A DNA stretch of 64,000 nt from NCBI GenBank assembly GCA_023052935.1, contig CM041297.1:48155917-48219916 (forward strand), read 5' to 3'. This document shows, in pieces, positions 43,952-57,949 of the stretch. Numbering within the stretch: position 1 is the first letter of the stretch; every line of letters starts with the position of its first letter. Source of the stretch: Piezodorus guildinii. Its lineage: Eukaryota > Arthropoda > Insecta > Hemiptera > Pentatomidae. The position numbers and the translations under genes were made by a program. The notes beneath the pieces are model-generated. The model saw only the letters and a list, made by a program, of their open reading frames with translations. It ran no database searches and was not told the origin of the DNA.

Positions 43952-44724
43952 TAAAGTCGTACTAATACATATTACTTTTGTTTAATCAAAGTTTAAAAGT
44001 ACGTTTCTTCCTCTATCTTTCACCCAAATAAAATTTACTCTCTTAAAAGCTCCCTTTCCAGACGAATACCACTCTATCCACCAATAAATATATTTAAAAC
44101 AAGACATTATTATGTCTTATAACCTGACTCGTTAGGAATTTTTGCTTTTTTTGTTCTTTTTTTGCACTTTTAATTTAAATAAATAAGAAAAGGTTAAAAG
44201 AAAAGGTTCGTTACAAAATTTGATTTAAAAAATACAGGAAACGGTTAAAAGACGAGAACTTGTTTCTAAACATGACTTCCATTAGCTTAACTTATTTGTG
44301 AGAAAAACTGTGATTTGGATGAATATCATTGTATTATTTATATCTGTTTTTGTTTTTTTTTTCTAAAACTATTATAATTTCTTTTCTGGTTTAAAGACGT
44401 TTAGATTGTACGATCTGTACAAAAATCAACAAAAAATAATTCAGTTGACTTTATGAATGAGTTACTTACATATTATGATGATTTTGTCCAAGATGTTTAT
44501 ATTATTTGTTTCCTCCTTGATTTTGAACCTCATACAATACATATTTGAACACCTTCGCAGAAGGTTTTTGCCTCACCTGAATTTTTGACTTGGGAAATAT
44601 ATTCGTCCTTGTTTAGAAGAAATGGCTTATAACTGATTACTGTGTCAGGAATTATTTAAGAAATCATTTCGTGCTGTTAAACATGGGGTGTATTTCTATA
44701 AACGTTATCTCATACAGCAACTTA
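43952..44724. other. AT-rich DNA, no recognised gene
   Basis: I see nothing in it beyond simple A/T runs. Confidence 0.3.
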
Positions 44725-45080
44725 TATAATAATAATATCTTTATTTATTCTGGGACGTCCCTTTAGCATAATACAATATACAATAATGAGAGAATTACTA
44801 TCTTAGAGTAAGATTAAAAAAAGAAAAGAAATATACAGTGAATAAAAATAAGTAAAAAAGAACAAAAATAAAAGTATTAAAAACCAGTATATATCTTCAA
44901 AAACTACTAATGGGTGTGAAAATATTTGTAAAAAAAAAAAATGATTGTTAAAGAATATAATAAATAAATAATTATCATGTCCCCATACATAACCTAGACT
45001 AAAAATTAAAATAAAATTCTAACTTAGTTAAAAAACAAAAACAATACTTAAGAAACACTTCTATAACTGTTCCTACTTAC
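44725..45080 (-). mobile_element. J2-type non-LTR 3' end
   Basis: The plus strand begins ATAATAATATCTTTATTTATTCTGGGACGTCCC, i.e. the minus strand ends CCCAGAATAAA... as in the J2 copies at 14.8 and 63.4 kb. Only A-rich 3' UTR is recognisable; the upstream limit is approximate. Confidence 0.5.
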
Positions 45081-45181
45081 AAATTTTCATGGAAACTGGA
45101 TATAGTACTTTCAAATCGAATAATAAAAAAGAAATGGTATTAAGTCAAGATTTTTTTAATATCTTCGAATCAGTTACATAC

Positions 45182-45310
45182 TTATAAGGTGAGTGTGCGT
45201 GTCGAATGCATCACAAACGTGAAACAAGAGAGTTTCTAACATTCTACGGTCCTGGGAAAGTGTATGGTTAGTCCATTCTGCGAGCTTGTGGTAACTGGCA
45301 ATCATTTCGC
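45182..45310 (-). CDS. Candidate internal exon of a minus-strand host gene (exon B)
   Basis: A 129-bp open segment richer in GC than its surroundings. On the minus strand it starts after a pyrimidine-rich acceptor ending ACATAG (45311-45312 carry the AG) and ends at a donor AA|GTATGT (45181-45180). The reading is EMIASYHKLAEWTNHTLSQ then DRRMLETLLFHVCDAFDTHTH, a helical, charged segment unlike any transposon frame here. Its start phase (two bases completing a codon) fits the end phase of the candidate exon at 50578-50695. If read through, the frame stops at TAA 11 bases later. I do not recognise the protein. Confidence 0.4.
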
Positions 45311-45525
45311 CTATGTTGGAGTTTGTTAAGGAAGAGCTTCAGGCATTTGAAGGTCAGAACGAAAGTCAATTGTTTGCGTGCATGTGAGAACTTTCTGTAA
45401 AGCATTTTATTTATTTTTTCTGTAATTGGAAATATAATTTATTTCCATTATTCTTCTAGTCATAACGAAGTTTTCTAATGCTTGTGAAATATACTTTAAA
45501 AATATTAACATAAAAAAAACAAATA

Positions 45526-45588
<63 letters not shown>

Positions 45589-46127
45589 CGAATTTTCGCT
45601 TTTATATATCAGTATGTGTTGTAAGCGTATGTTAATTGTATATGTAAAAAATGTACAGGAAAATTCTGGATGAACTTAAAGGGTATAGCCAGGTAAGGAT
45701 GGGAAATCTGACCCAGTGACGTTATTTTCTGAAACTTAGGGGATCGATTTGGAGTTTCCCCTTTAATTCACCTAAATCTTTAGCTTTTTAGTTCAAACGG
45801 TTTTAGAGTTTTTAAAATAAACCTCTTTTTTCGATTTTATGTTTTTTTTAATAGTAAAATTTTAAATTAATTAATGATTTTTCCCTGATTTTTAGGAGTC
45901 ATAGACATCATGGAATGATATGATCATGATTCTTTAACGGAAACCCGATTTTTATGAGACATTTATTAGACACATATTAAATAAATTTTTTTTTTTTTTT
46001 TTTATTGTTTCCAACTCGCATCCTTGATTGTATCTAAGAAGATTTTTAAGATACGGGAAATTTAACACCTAACGATAGAAGAGTAATAGCGTTGGGAAAT
46101 GTTTGAATATTCTTAGAAATATATATA
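45311..46127. other. AT-rich DNA with (TA)n array
   Basis: A (TA)n array of about 50 bases lies at 45534-45586. No gene is seen. Confidence 0.35.
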
Positions 46128-46870
46128 TTTTTTTAAATTTATTTATTGGAATTTACAACTGTATGATGGAATACAACAAGTAAATATGAGACAAATTTAT
46201 AAAGGCATGAAACACATGTAGAGAAGCTTTCCAGTGAAAGCACTCTAAAAATATTCTAAACTAGAAGGTCTCGAGGCCATCTCCTTTTCAGACGCCTCGG
46301 AGGATTGTCGGGAATTGAAGAGAAAGTATGGATCGAAACTAGAGGATTAGGATGGGAATGGAGTTTGTCATGAAAGGAATGGTATCTAGATCGGGCCAAA
46401 TCAGCAACATATGGAATATTCAGGTCTTTATGGGTCAGTTTATTAGTTACAAAGTAAGGAGCATTGAGGGTTTTACGAAGGATTTTGGATTGTAGAGATT
46501 GGATACGGGAAGAATTGGATGGTTTAGTAGAGCCCCAAACCTCTACTCCGTAAGTCCATGTAGGCCGTATGATAGTCATGTAGATGAGCTGTTTGTAGTT
46601 AAGTGGAAGATTAGAACATTTGTCTAGTAAGTGTTGAAATAGACGAAAACGTCGTGCAGTTTCTTGTCGTTTCAGTCTTGTATGAGGGTTCCAAGTAAGC
46701 CGCTTGTCAAGGTGCAGTTCTAGATATCGGATCTGTTGAAGGAGACAGTAGGGCGGGCTTTCATAGGTTTACGACGAAAGGTAAAGGTAATTTGGTTGGA
46801 TTTGTTGGCATTTTTTTAATACTCCAGTTCTGACACTATACTTCAAGATCTCTGATTTGGGATATTTTCC
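46128..46870 (-). mobile_element. Jockey-type J1 fragment, longest copy
   Basis: Minus strand, 5' to 3': RT C-terminal text DLEV-CQNWSIKK..., NQITFTFRRKPMKARPTVSFN, WNPHTRLKRQE-like text, then the open frame 46579-46256 TIIRPTWTYGVEVWGST...LRKTLNAPYFVTNKLTHKDLN...PRRLKRRWPRDLLV, then the 3' UTR and A-rich tail. At least one frameshift separates the two parts. The best sequence for the J1 C-terminus in the window. Confidence 0.8.
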
Positions 46871-49049
46871 TGTGCGTGTACATCAAATAGAATTATTGAT
46901 GAAAACCAAGAATTTCAACAAAAACCTCAAACTTTGATTTTCCTCCCTAACCTATGACATTCGGATTAAGAGTCATAAAAACTTGTTTGTTATACTTGAG
47001 GTGTAGTATCTGCTTCTACAATTTTATTAGACATTTAGACACTCTGTATTTAATGAGAATTTCCGTTCGTTCCGTCGATATGTACGAATCAAGTACTTCA
47101 AATGGTCTTTTACTTTTATTTTTTGTACCCTAATGCTTAAATTAATGACATACTACGCCAATTACGCCACGGTGTGAAAAATCGCTAATATTCGAGAATA
47201 ATTGTTTTCGTTTCTTATAGTATTTTGGGCTTACATTGTTTCAAAACATTCATGGAAATTCACTTTCTGAGCCATTACATAAAAAATATAGCTGTACACC
47301 CTCCCCTTTCTCCTCCCCCCATGAATAGAGGTTTATATCATCCAAAAAACAATATCTTAAAATTTTTAGGGTAAAATCGAAAAATTTTTGTGATCTCACT
47401 GAAAAATTTAAACAACGAAACTTAAAAATAGGTTAAACCGTGTCCTCAAAATAAAGTTACATAAAAACAAATGAACAGGTACGCAGTTGTTAATTATTGA
47501 TATACAGGTTCATTACCTTTAGAAAAACATTTAAAGCAACTGCTTAGCATATTATCAGTTGTTAGGTTTTAAACTAGGGTCTTTGTTTGGAATAACTATC
47601 ACTTTACTAGTGCGCTGTAACTAATAATAAATTCTGTCACACTAAGGTACATAAAAATATTTGATTTTTTTTTTTTTGCACTTGATGTGTAGATAATAAA
47701 AATATAAACATTTTCAACATTTGTCTATAAGAAATTATATTTGATCCATTTTTGTTTAATTAAATCGGCTGAATTCAGATCTTCACTACAGAATGAATAT
47801 GAATTCTACCATTCAGAAATAAGAAAATGATTTTATCTTTTTTTAAAAATTTTTATGAATGATATATATATACATTTATTTTATTTTGTTCATTTTTGTG
47901 GCTAATAAACTTTTATTTTTTTTAACGGCTTAAAAACTATGTATATTTTCAGATGTTCGATGTCGAATAATGAACAGATAGTGTCCAAGATGCTTTGAAA
48001 AGACACAGCATGGCAGTGTTTATAGAACTGCAAAAATTATAAATACAAATATTAAACTTTAATATTAGTATCTCTAAATTTAGAATTTCGTCATGTTACT
48101 CCTCATTTTTAATGACAATATCATATATTAGATATTATTTCTTGGATATACATGTGTCTTTTGATTTTAAATGTTTTTTTTTTTGTTAATTTTCTTTAAT
48201 GCTATTAATTAATTATTAGTAATACATTTCTATTTGAGTGTCTACGGAGATAAGGGTGAGTTGTTTCGTTGTTGAGACCAATATATTTAAATATAATTAT
48301 ATGTTGATTCTGCTGAATTAGAAACAGATCGACAGCGAAGTTATAAGACCCTCTTGTGGCACACACAGCCACTATAAAATCTATACCCTCAATTGAGGTG
48401 GGTGATATTCATAGAGGTTAGTATGAATGCTGACCACAATATATCTTTCAAGAAACTTTAATGATTATAGTTAATTTTTTGGTGATTAGTTATAGGTTCC
48501 GTATTTCTGAATACGATATAATTATTATTATTTTTATAACCTTTCATTGCAATAAATTAAAAAAAAAAAATTATTTTGGACTTCTATTTAAAGATGAATT
48601 AATGAATAGTAAGCGGTGGGCCATTCAATTGTGATGGAATAACGAAAGCGACACACAAATATTTGTAATAGTTATGTAACTTGAATAGGTCCTCCGAAAA
48701 AAAAAATAAAAATATGAACCACGTGATCTTTCCTTATAAACAATTTATCTTTTTAGGATATTTAAATTTAATTTTGTTTTATCCTCATTCATTTCTATTC
48801 ATTTTCACCACTTAGACATTATGATGATTAATTGATCGTTTATAAATTACTATTTACTGTTATATTAATTTATTCATGCCATGATATGTCCTTTATTTCA
48901 AAATTCATTAAAATGATTTAATCGGCCTCTGTTTTAGAAATAACTAGCTGATATCAATGTCTAAGTGTTAAGATGATCGTTGCATATCCTGCTATTTTTG
49001 TGACCAATTTAAAAAAATTGGTCCAGTAGTTTCGAAGAAATACCGCGGA
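46871..49049. other. AT-rich DNA, no recognised gene
   Basis: Contains C-rich CCCTCCCCTTTCTCCTCCCCCC at about 47298-47319 and a GC-moderate patch around 48300-48410 with no supported frame. I see no transposon ends. Confidence 0.3.
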
Positions 49050-49054
49050 CGAAG

Positions 49055-50052
49055 CACACAGCGCAAAATCACCAATTTAGGTGGACAAAAGTTTCGAGAA
49101 TTTTCGAGTGCTTCACCTTTTTACTATTAGTTGGCAAGGCCCTTAATACTAATTAATACTAATATTTCCTGCCATACTGTGTTTACAAATAAATTGTAAC
49201 CGAGTGAATCATTCCTTTTTACACAAGTGCCTAATAACCGAGAGTGGGATTATTTTTATTCAATGGCCATTTATTGTGTTCAAGGTGTGTTTAGCGCTAA
49301 GGCGTTTTGATTTTATTTAACAATGGACATTGCTGATACAGGTAAGACATTATATTTCCAAACTCGTTATTGAATATACATTGCAATATACTTTTAGAGT
49401 TGTTTTTTTTTTTAACATAATTTATTGAAATTTACAACTGTACTAAAAAAAAAAAAAAAAAATACAACAAGTAAATATGATATAAGAAAATTGACATGAA
49501 AAAGACTTGTAGAAGAACTACCCAACGGTAGCACTCCTGTAACTATTCTAAACTGGAAGGTCTCGGGGCCATCTCCTCTCCTATTAACCCTCAAGTTACC
49601 CAAAGGATTTGTTTCATCAATCCTTCTAGTCTTTAAATATTACAAAGAATTTTTGCTACTTTTGCGTTTTGGGTGATACATATTTTTTTTTTCAGACATA
49701 TCACTCCGAATCAAAAGTTTTACTATCTATAATTTCAAGAGTTTCCTTAATAATATAACATACATCTATTAGCAGGTTTCAGGAACTCCGAGCCAAAATT
49801 CGAATTTTTTATATTATTTTTCCGTATTCTGAAACTTCAAACGTAAAATGTATGGAAGTTTTAGATTTCAGCAAATAAATTTGATGTTTGACCACTGTGC
49901 GCTTGCCGATCGTGTCAAAAAATTAATTAATTTTTATAACTTTTTCATATTTTTTTCAGCAATCTGTAAATTTTTTTTCTGCAAAAAACCAAAGGTTAAA
50001 TATGGAAGTTTCAGAATTTTGTCCAACTAAATCGGTCATATTTTCCACTGTG
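49055..50052 (+). mobile_element. Transib-like non-autonomous transposon, copy 2
   Basis: Ends: left CACACAGCGCAAAATCACC, right (minus strand) CACAGTGGAAAATATGACC, continuing as inverted repeats through ATTTAG(G/T)TGGACAAAA. Flanks are CGAAG (49050-49054) and CGACG (50053-50057), one mismatch from a 5-bp CGNCG duplication. The terminal heptamer at the right is exactly CACAGTG. The internal sequence matches copy 1 (CACAAGTGCCTAATAACCG, GTTATTGAATATACATT) except for a J1 fragment at about 49402-49580. No transposase. Confidence 0.65.
49402..49580 (-). mobile_element. J1 3' fragment nested in Transib-like copy 2
   Basis: A T run, then ACAACTGTACTAAAAA... and CTGGAAGGTCTCGGGGCCATC match the 3' UTR and last codons of J1. 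The corresponding site in Transib-like copy 1 lacks it. Confidence 0.7.
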
Positions 50053-50057
50053 CGACG

Positions 50058-50577
50058 GACGGGGTACAGCGGACGGCGGAAAAACTTTTTTTTTTATTCG
50101 TTATTTGGGTTCTACTTATTTTAAACATGAGCTCTCAAATTATGCGAAGGGAGGGTAATTTTTTCTGGTGGATTACAATTTTTTTGAAAATAATAAACCA
50201 AAATCAGAATGTAATATTTTACATTATTTTGATTCATAAATAAACCAAAATAAGTAAATTTATTAGATTTTTCGTTCATCCCAATTATATTTTCCTTTGC
50301 CTAGGTAAAGTTCTTTAAATTAGTCTGAAACATTGTCACAACTTTCAACCACGTATTTCATTTCTAAGCCGGAGTCCTAACCCATTATTTAAACCAAAAT
50401 CCTTATATCTTTGTTACCACCAGTTATCAGCATTGAATCGTATCATAATTAAAAATAATGTAAAACATGATTGTATATTTAGAGAATTTTAGTTAAAAAG
50501 AGAGAATGATTATTATAAGTAAACACTACAGGCTTACGAGTGTTCTCAGAGTCCTTAAATAAGTTGCAAGGACTTAC
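50058..50577. other. AT-rich DNA, no recognised gene
   Basis: A GC-rich few bases (GGACGGGGTACAGCGGACGGCGG) follow the Transib-like end; the rest is featureless. Confidence 0.3.
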
Positions 50578-50695
50578 ATTGTAAGCCTCCAATCGGTGAG
50601 GAACTTGGTGGCAGCTGATGGGACCTTGAGAGTTCATCGCACCAGTTGCTATTTGCATCCAGTGGTAAACAGTAGTCCTTGTAAGTAGCAGGTGC
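50578..50695 (-). CDS. Candidate internal exon of a minus-strand host gene (exon A)
   Basis: 118 bp, clearly GC-richer than its flanks. The minus strand has acceptor CAACTGACAG (50696-50705), then the frame APATYKDYCLPLDANSNWCD and ELSRSHQLPPSSSPIGGLQ, then a perfect donor AAT|GTAAGTCC (GT at 50577-50576). It ends one base into a codon, and the candidate exon B at 45182-45310 begins with the two bases needed to complete it. Unlike the transposon pieces it has no similarity to other parts of the window. The family is not recognised; a Ser/Pro-rich linker is visible. Confidence 0.45.
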
Positions 50696-51039
50696 CTGTC
50701 AGTTGTTCATCCTCTAACAACCACATTAGCCTTTCAGGAAGTATAATATACTTTATTCATAATGCATTAAATAATCCTTGAAACGTATCAAGTACATTTA
50801 TCAGGGTCCTTCGGAACGCGTGACCTTGAATTATCTGCTTTGATCCTACGTTTTTTTACATAATACTTATATTGAGTTTCGACTAATTAAGCATGCTTTA
50901 TATTACTTAGCAACCCACTTCATTTAGACTGTATAATGTGGAATAAAGCATTTGTCTCTATCAGTACTGGTAGTAACGTACAATAAGTGTCAAAAGTATT
51001 CGGAATTCGTAATTTTATTTTTTTAAATTTGTCTTTATT

Positions 51040-51385
51040 TATTTATTCCTGGCGCTACGGTCTTGCATGAATCTGGGCATCTTAAATTACTCTTCTCCAC
51101 TCCATCCTATCCTGGCAAGCAATCGCCATCTTCTAATGCCTATCTTGTTTAGGACGTTCTCAATTTCGTCCTTCCACCTAAGGAGAGGTCTTCCTCTATA
51201 TACTACGCCTATCATCAGGACGGTGATCGAGAAGACGTTTGGGAATACATTATCTGGGCATATGTGCTACATGCCCCAGCGATTGAATCTGGTTCCCTCT
51301 CACGATGGAGACTAAATCTTGTTTTCCATATATTCGGTACAGCTCTTCATTGGTACTTAGCAAAATGGGCCATAAATGCCACCTG
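51040..51385 (-). pseudogene. Non-LTR RT C-terminal relic
   Basis: Minus strand: AHMPDNVFPNVF, VVYRGRPLLRWKDEIENVLN and KIGIRRWRLLARIG, the RxxGRPxxRWxDxIxxxL pattern of RTE/R1-type C-termini, ending in an AATAAATAAATAAA tail. A frameshift follows LARIGW. Confidence 0.65.
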
Positions 51386-51399
51386 AAAAACTCTTCTTA

Positions 51400-51870
51400 T
51401 ATGTATAGAAAGATATATAAAAATAAAAGTATATAAAAGTAATGCGATCTTGAAAATTTTCTAATTCCAGTTTTCATCGGAATTGCGTGTTACAAGGCCC
51501 CTTATGTCCAAATAACCAAGTTACACAAAAAGATCTGTGTGTAGTAATTCTAGCACGAAAACGTAAAGTCGTACGAAACTGAAATTTCATATTTAAGACA
51601 GCTATACACTCGAAATATTTTAGCAACTTTTTCAACATAATCGGCTAACCATAAGTTGAATATTATACAACGCATTTAGTGCCGTTTAACGATTTCGATT
51701 TAACTCTCTTAATCGATAAGAAATTTGATGGGGTTTAATTTCATATTGGTTTCACTCTGATTAAAATAGTCTGACATGGCTTAAATGGAGATAATTTAAA
51801 TTTTCTTCCTCTAAAGTACCTTTAATTTTATAGAATTGAAAAAAAAATAAATGATCATATTATCTTATTA
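51400..51870 (-). repeat. Dispersed repeat R1, copy d
   Basis: Minus-strand counterpart of R1: AAAATTTTCTAATTCCAGTTTTC, ATTTTAGCAACTTTTTCAACATAATCGGCT and TTCTTCCTCTAAAGTACC in the expected order. The GGTGCGCGC end is missing. Confidence 0.6.
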
Positions 51871-52145
51871 GCATTGATAAAAAACGGTATGAGTTGATAA
51901 CATTTACTAACTAACTAAAGAAGAAACGTGCAAACGTATGTTTTTAAAATAATTTTGGTTTATTACGTTTAAAAATGAACATTTTTGCTTTAAAAAAAAA
52001 AAAAAAAAAAAAAAACCCTCCCTTTCTCAATATTTGATGGCTTACGCTTCAAGATACGTAGAATCCGAATAACGAATTTTTTATAAATCCGTTTTTCCTA
52101 ATTCATAAATACTAGTTTCTGCTCTTGGCGATGTTTCATTTCTTT

Positions 52146-53306
52146 TTTTTCTAGTGGCGTGACAGACCGTGTAGGCCCTTGGCCCTTGGTAATCTGCTGA
52201 GAGAATTCACTCTCGTATCTCAATATTTTATTAGGTAAGGTCATCACTCCCTTCGCCTAGTTTTGTGAGTTGCCATCAATTGGCTAACGGGTCTTTCATA
52301 TCTGTGCAAGAGGCTATGAGTGAATCCCCATTTAAATTTTTTTTTATTCAACAATAATTTTTTATTGAATAAAATTACAATCTGTCCCAATTTGGACATC
52401 AATAGTAGTGGTTAAAGATAAAATACATAGTACATTCATACAATATTTACACAGTATAAAACTACAATAAAATATATATACAATAATGAATCAATAAAAT
52501 AAAGTATAGAAAACAAAGTCTAGAAAATCACTCATACCTCTATACACGTCATACATACATCACATTGAGTTGAGAATCTAGCCAGTGCTAGAACTCCAAT
52601 ATATACATATTTACAAGAGGTCGCGGGGCCACTGCCGTTTCAACCTTCTAGGTGGGTTGTATGGATGAGCGGGGCTGGTTAGGGATTGAGCTAGAGGATT
52701 AGGATGATTAATGAGGTTCTGTTGGAATTTGGAAAATTTAGATGGAATTAGGTCTGAAATAAATGGAACATAAAGGTCGTGGTGTAAGGTGTAATTGCAG
52801 ACATAATAAGGAGCATTTACTATTGTTCGGATGACTTTAGATTGAAAGGATTGAATACGTTTGATGTTAGACTGTTTAGCTGTCCCCCACAGTTCAAGTC
52901 CGTAGGTCCAGATAGGCTTTAGTATTGTCTTGTAGATTAATAATTGTTGTCAACTGTAAGTTCAGATTTTCTGTTGTGTAGTCGTTATAACTGTCCGAAT
53001 CGTCGATTGAGTTCTTGCCTTTTAAATCTTGTATGCGGGTTCCATGTCAATCTTTTGTCTAATAGTAAGCAAAGATACCGGACTTTATCTGAGAGAGAAA
53101 TTGGTAATAAGTTGAAATAAACTGGCGCACAGGAGTTCCGTCTAAGAGTGAAGGTTATGTGTTTACATTGGCTTCGTTTCCCTTTACACGCCAGTTATTA
53201 CACCCACATTTAATTAGATGCTTGAAAAAGTCCCTCTGGGTCTAGGATTCAAACACAATATTTGGCGTGGGAGACTAGCCGCTCATCCACAGGCTCCCCA
53301 CTGATA
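52146..53306 (-). mobile_element. SINE family D, copy 2, split by J1b
   Basis: Parts at 52146-52328 and 53207-53306 together match family D: the body TAGTGGCGTGACAGACCGTG on one side, the tRNA-like head GGCGTGGGAGACTAGCCGCTC and GAGCCTGTGG... side on the other. The interrupting Jockey fragment lies exactly between them. Confidence 0.8.
52337..53206 (-). mobile_element. Jockey-type J1b, copy 2
   Basis: Flanked by CATTTAA (about 52329-52335 and 53207-53213). Minus strand: decayed RT C-terminus (TYGLELWGTAKQSNIKRIQSFQ-, TIVNAPYYVC-, DLYVPFISDLIPSKF-like) then a long 3' UTR and a poly(A) tail (T run at 52337-52345). Aligns over its whole length with 28141-28923. Confidence 0.8.
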
Positions 53307-55035
<1,729 letters not shown>

Positions 55036-55850
55036 TAACACTTTGTGTGTGATTGTCTATGCCCATAGGAAGTCGAACTCATCAACGGAAATTCGTACGA
55101 AGCTAAAACTGTATATTTAGATGTTATTGAAATATTTTCACCAAAATCGACTTGACAGAGTAAGCACTTAATTCAATGCATTTCAACTTTTTTTACCATT
55201 TTTACGAAACCTGGTAAAACATGATTTAATTAATTTATCTTCAGTATGTTCATTAATAGCAAGTAAATTTTTTTGTTCTTGAAGTAAACTGAGTTATAAT
55301 ACCGATATTTTAAAATTAATTTCTTTATTATTTTTAATTATTTCAGAGCTCAAGGATATAGTTTTTCGGGCTTTAAATAATTTTCACTTTTTCTAACCTA
55401 CTTTTTGAAATATAATGTAAGGGTAAGCATTGAGATCGTCACATTATTCCAATCACTTGAATATACACGTTTTAGGGTCTCCGGAGTCTAAATGAGTCCC
55501 TTCAGTCTAGCTCAAAATTGTTTAAAATAATTTATTTCTTAGATGATATTGCAACTTTTTATAAAAATCAGCTAATCAAGGGAGCCATTTTAAAAAACGT
55601 ATATACCATATACGTAAATACCATATATTTTTTTTTTTTTTACGTTTTTCTAAAAAGTGGCCTTAATTATTTTGATTAAACTCTCTATATGTGAAATTTA
55701 ATGGGCTTTAATATCACGTTGGTTTCATCCTGATTGAAATAGTACGGTAAGGTTCAAATGATTTTTTTTTCTCTTTGTAATATAGATGTATAATAAACCG
55801 TTGTAAACCTAAACATTTGAGAAAAATCTTGGAAAAGAAAAAAAAAGGAA
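55036..55850 (-). repeat. Dispersed repeat R1, copies e (one or two, diverged)
   Basis: Blocks typical of R1 in minus orientation occur twice (55070-55330 and 55380-55760): ACTTTTTGAAATATAATGTAAGGG, CACGTTTTAGGGTCTCCGGAGTC, TTATAAAAATCAGCTAATC and CTCTCTATATGTGAAATTTAATGGG. The two halves overlap in content, so this may be two truncated copies in tandem. Confidence 0.5.
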
Positions 55851-57217
55851 ATCGTAAATAAAAAGTTTTAGAAGGTAATGTGATGTTACGAATTATAAAC
55901 TTAAGTTATAATTGTACATTTTTATCTTTTTATCTAAATCATATATTTCTAACGAATCTGTATATAATTCTTTAAACTTTATTTAAACAGATTTTTTCTC
56001 TTTAATAAAAGTATCAGTCCAGCTATCAAATCTACTGTTAGAAAACTAGAGATTAAAGACGAATAATAATATGCAATAAAATAAGTCGTCGAAGGTATTA
56101 AGGTAAATAATAATTAAATTGCACTGTATAATTGAAAATCGATGTTTTCATAGCAACTCAACGTATGCTGTACAATCTAACCACCTGCGAATATTGTGAT
56201 GTTTGACCAACGGCTAACATCTATTGTTAGAGTGCCTCCTATTCGAATCAACCAGGCGACAAATTAAATTTCAGGAATCCTAAAAGATGTTTTGCATGAT
56301 GATGAACACTTTGTAAAAAAAAAACTATTTAGCTACTTAAAATATAATATTAATTAAATATTACAGCAGAATTTAATAAGCCTCAGCTTCCAATGACCCT
56401 TTAGGGTAGTGGCAAACAACAAAATAAAAAAATGTGAGAAAACTTCGTTAATTGTTTTATATGAAAAGGAAAGTAAAATGAAAAAATTGGTGCGCGCACC
56501 AGAATTTTGTATTTCGCGTGAAACTTTGATAGTTGAGTATACTCATTGCAAGTACACAAAATTAATTCATGCGATGTTGATGATATTGTATATATTTCAA
56601 GTAGAGATAAGATATAGAATTATCTTGTTTGTGGAAAAACATGTTTGATTTTATTCCTATCGTGAATAAATATTTTCCTAACCTTTAAGAAGTGCTCTAT
56701 TAAAAAGCGAGATAAAAGTCTACTGACCCGGAATCCTTGATAACGTGATTCAATTCAAAAAGATGATACTGGGTCAGCCTTCGGGAATTTTCTGGGAACT
56801 GTATATCCATTTTCCAGAAAATGTAAGATTGAAAAGTCGAGATAAATAATGAATTTAAACTATCTGATTCATCATTTTTCCAATAATGAATGTTGTTTAG
56901 TGAATAAGCGATCCTTAACGGACAATGTTAATAATTAAGGTAACGATTTGGGTTTGTTAATAAGCACGACTACGAATGCGTAATTGATACGGATAGTGCT
57001 AAGTATAATATAATTGAAAAGCTCATCTTGTGGTTTCAGGCACTATTTAATATTACCATTAGTATTTTAATTATTTTTCGAGGTCGTTAATTTAAATTAA
57101 TGTCTCGTTGCAGAATATTAGCTCCTGACGACGCAAGTAATCTTGCGACACAATGTATACATAATCATTAATTATTATTCATAAAAGCCTTAATTTAACA
57201 TCGCTCATTTTTACTTG

Positions 57218-57218
<1 letters not shown>
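55851..57218. other. AT-rich DNA, no recognised gene
   Basis: 56490-56510 holds a GGTGCGCGCACC palindrome similar to the R1 start. No transposon or host gene is supported. Confidence 0.3.
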
Positions 57219-57278
<60 letters not shown>

Positions 57279-57287
57279 ATATATATA
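57219..57287. repeat. (TA)n array, target of the LTR element
   Basis: About 65 bases of TA repeat directly abut the 3' LTR. The same repeat continues beyond the 5' LTR (62860-62881), so the LTR element inserted inside it. Confidence 0.9.
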
Positions 57288-57469
57288 AGTTATGCCTGTT
57301 CGAGACAAATAAATAAAAAAAAAGGAAAAGGTTGAGAATAAACAGCACTCACGGTTCCAGAAACAATACTGATTTATTGATGGAAATAATCCTTCTTATA
57401 TATGTTTCGGATGTTGTTTACATCCGAGATGGTATTAAGGCTAATACTGCCCGACTCCTATCCTTAACT
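57288..57469 (-). repeat. 3' LTR
   Basis: 182 bp, identical by eye to 62678-62859. It contains AATAAATAAA-like A/T-rich text and, on the minus strand, an AATAAATCAGTATTG polyadenylation-like stretch. Confidence 0.95.
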
Positions 57470-57479
57470 CCCCCCCACC
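57470..57479 (-). other. Polypurine tract
   Basis: The minus strand reads GGTGGGGGG immediately before the 3' LTR start (AGTTAAGG), the expected plus-strand primer position. Confidence 0.75.
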
Positions 57480-57949
57480 AGTTTACAAAGATACTCTCAA
57501 TTTTTGGAAACTCACACTAATGTAAGTAGTCCCGAAAAGGAGAGAGCAGCCCTTAGCCTTGATACCTTACAATCCAGAAATAACTGTATAAGTATAACGA
57601 CAATTTAATTACACTCTTACAAGCTAAAAATCAATGAAAAAAGTAAAATAACAGAACTATCACTTAAAAACAAAACGAAAGAAAATGCATATACCTAGAA
57701 AAGAACGAAAAAACAACAACACTGGAATAACACTTTGCAATATGTACACGCTAATATAAATCAAAATATACAACAGAACATCGCTAAACAGCTTCTGTAA
57801 AAAAAACAAAACAAAAGGACACACTGCGCACTGATAGCCGCACTAACACTGAAAACGATAAAAAAAAAATCTGTACATAAAAACCCATGAGCCCGCACAC
57901 CGAGAAAAAAGGAGGCGTGCAGAGGCGAGAGCAAGACAGGCCGCGGTGG
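57480..57949 (-). other. 3' non-coding region of the LTR element
   Basis: No frame of note and no envelope gene; A-rich on the plus strand. Confidence 0.6.

Noticed and set aside
57332..57520. 62-codon frame in the 3' LTR
   Set aside because: It lies in the LTR and crosses into the polypurine region; no resemblance to an envelope or other protein.
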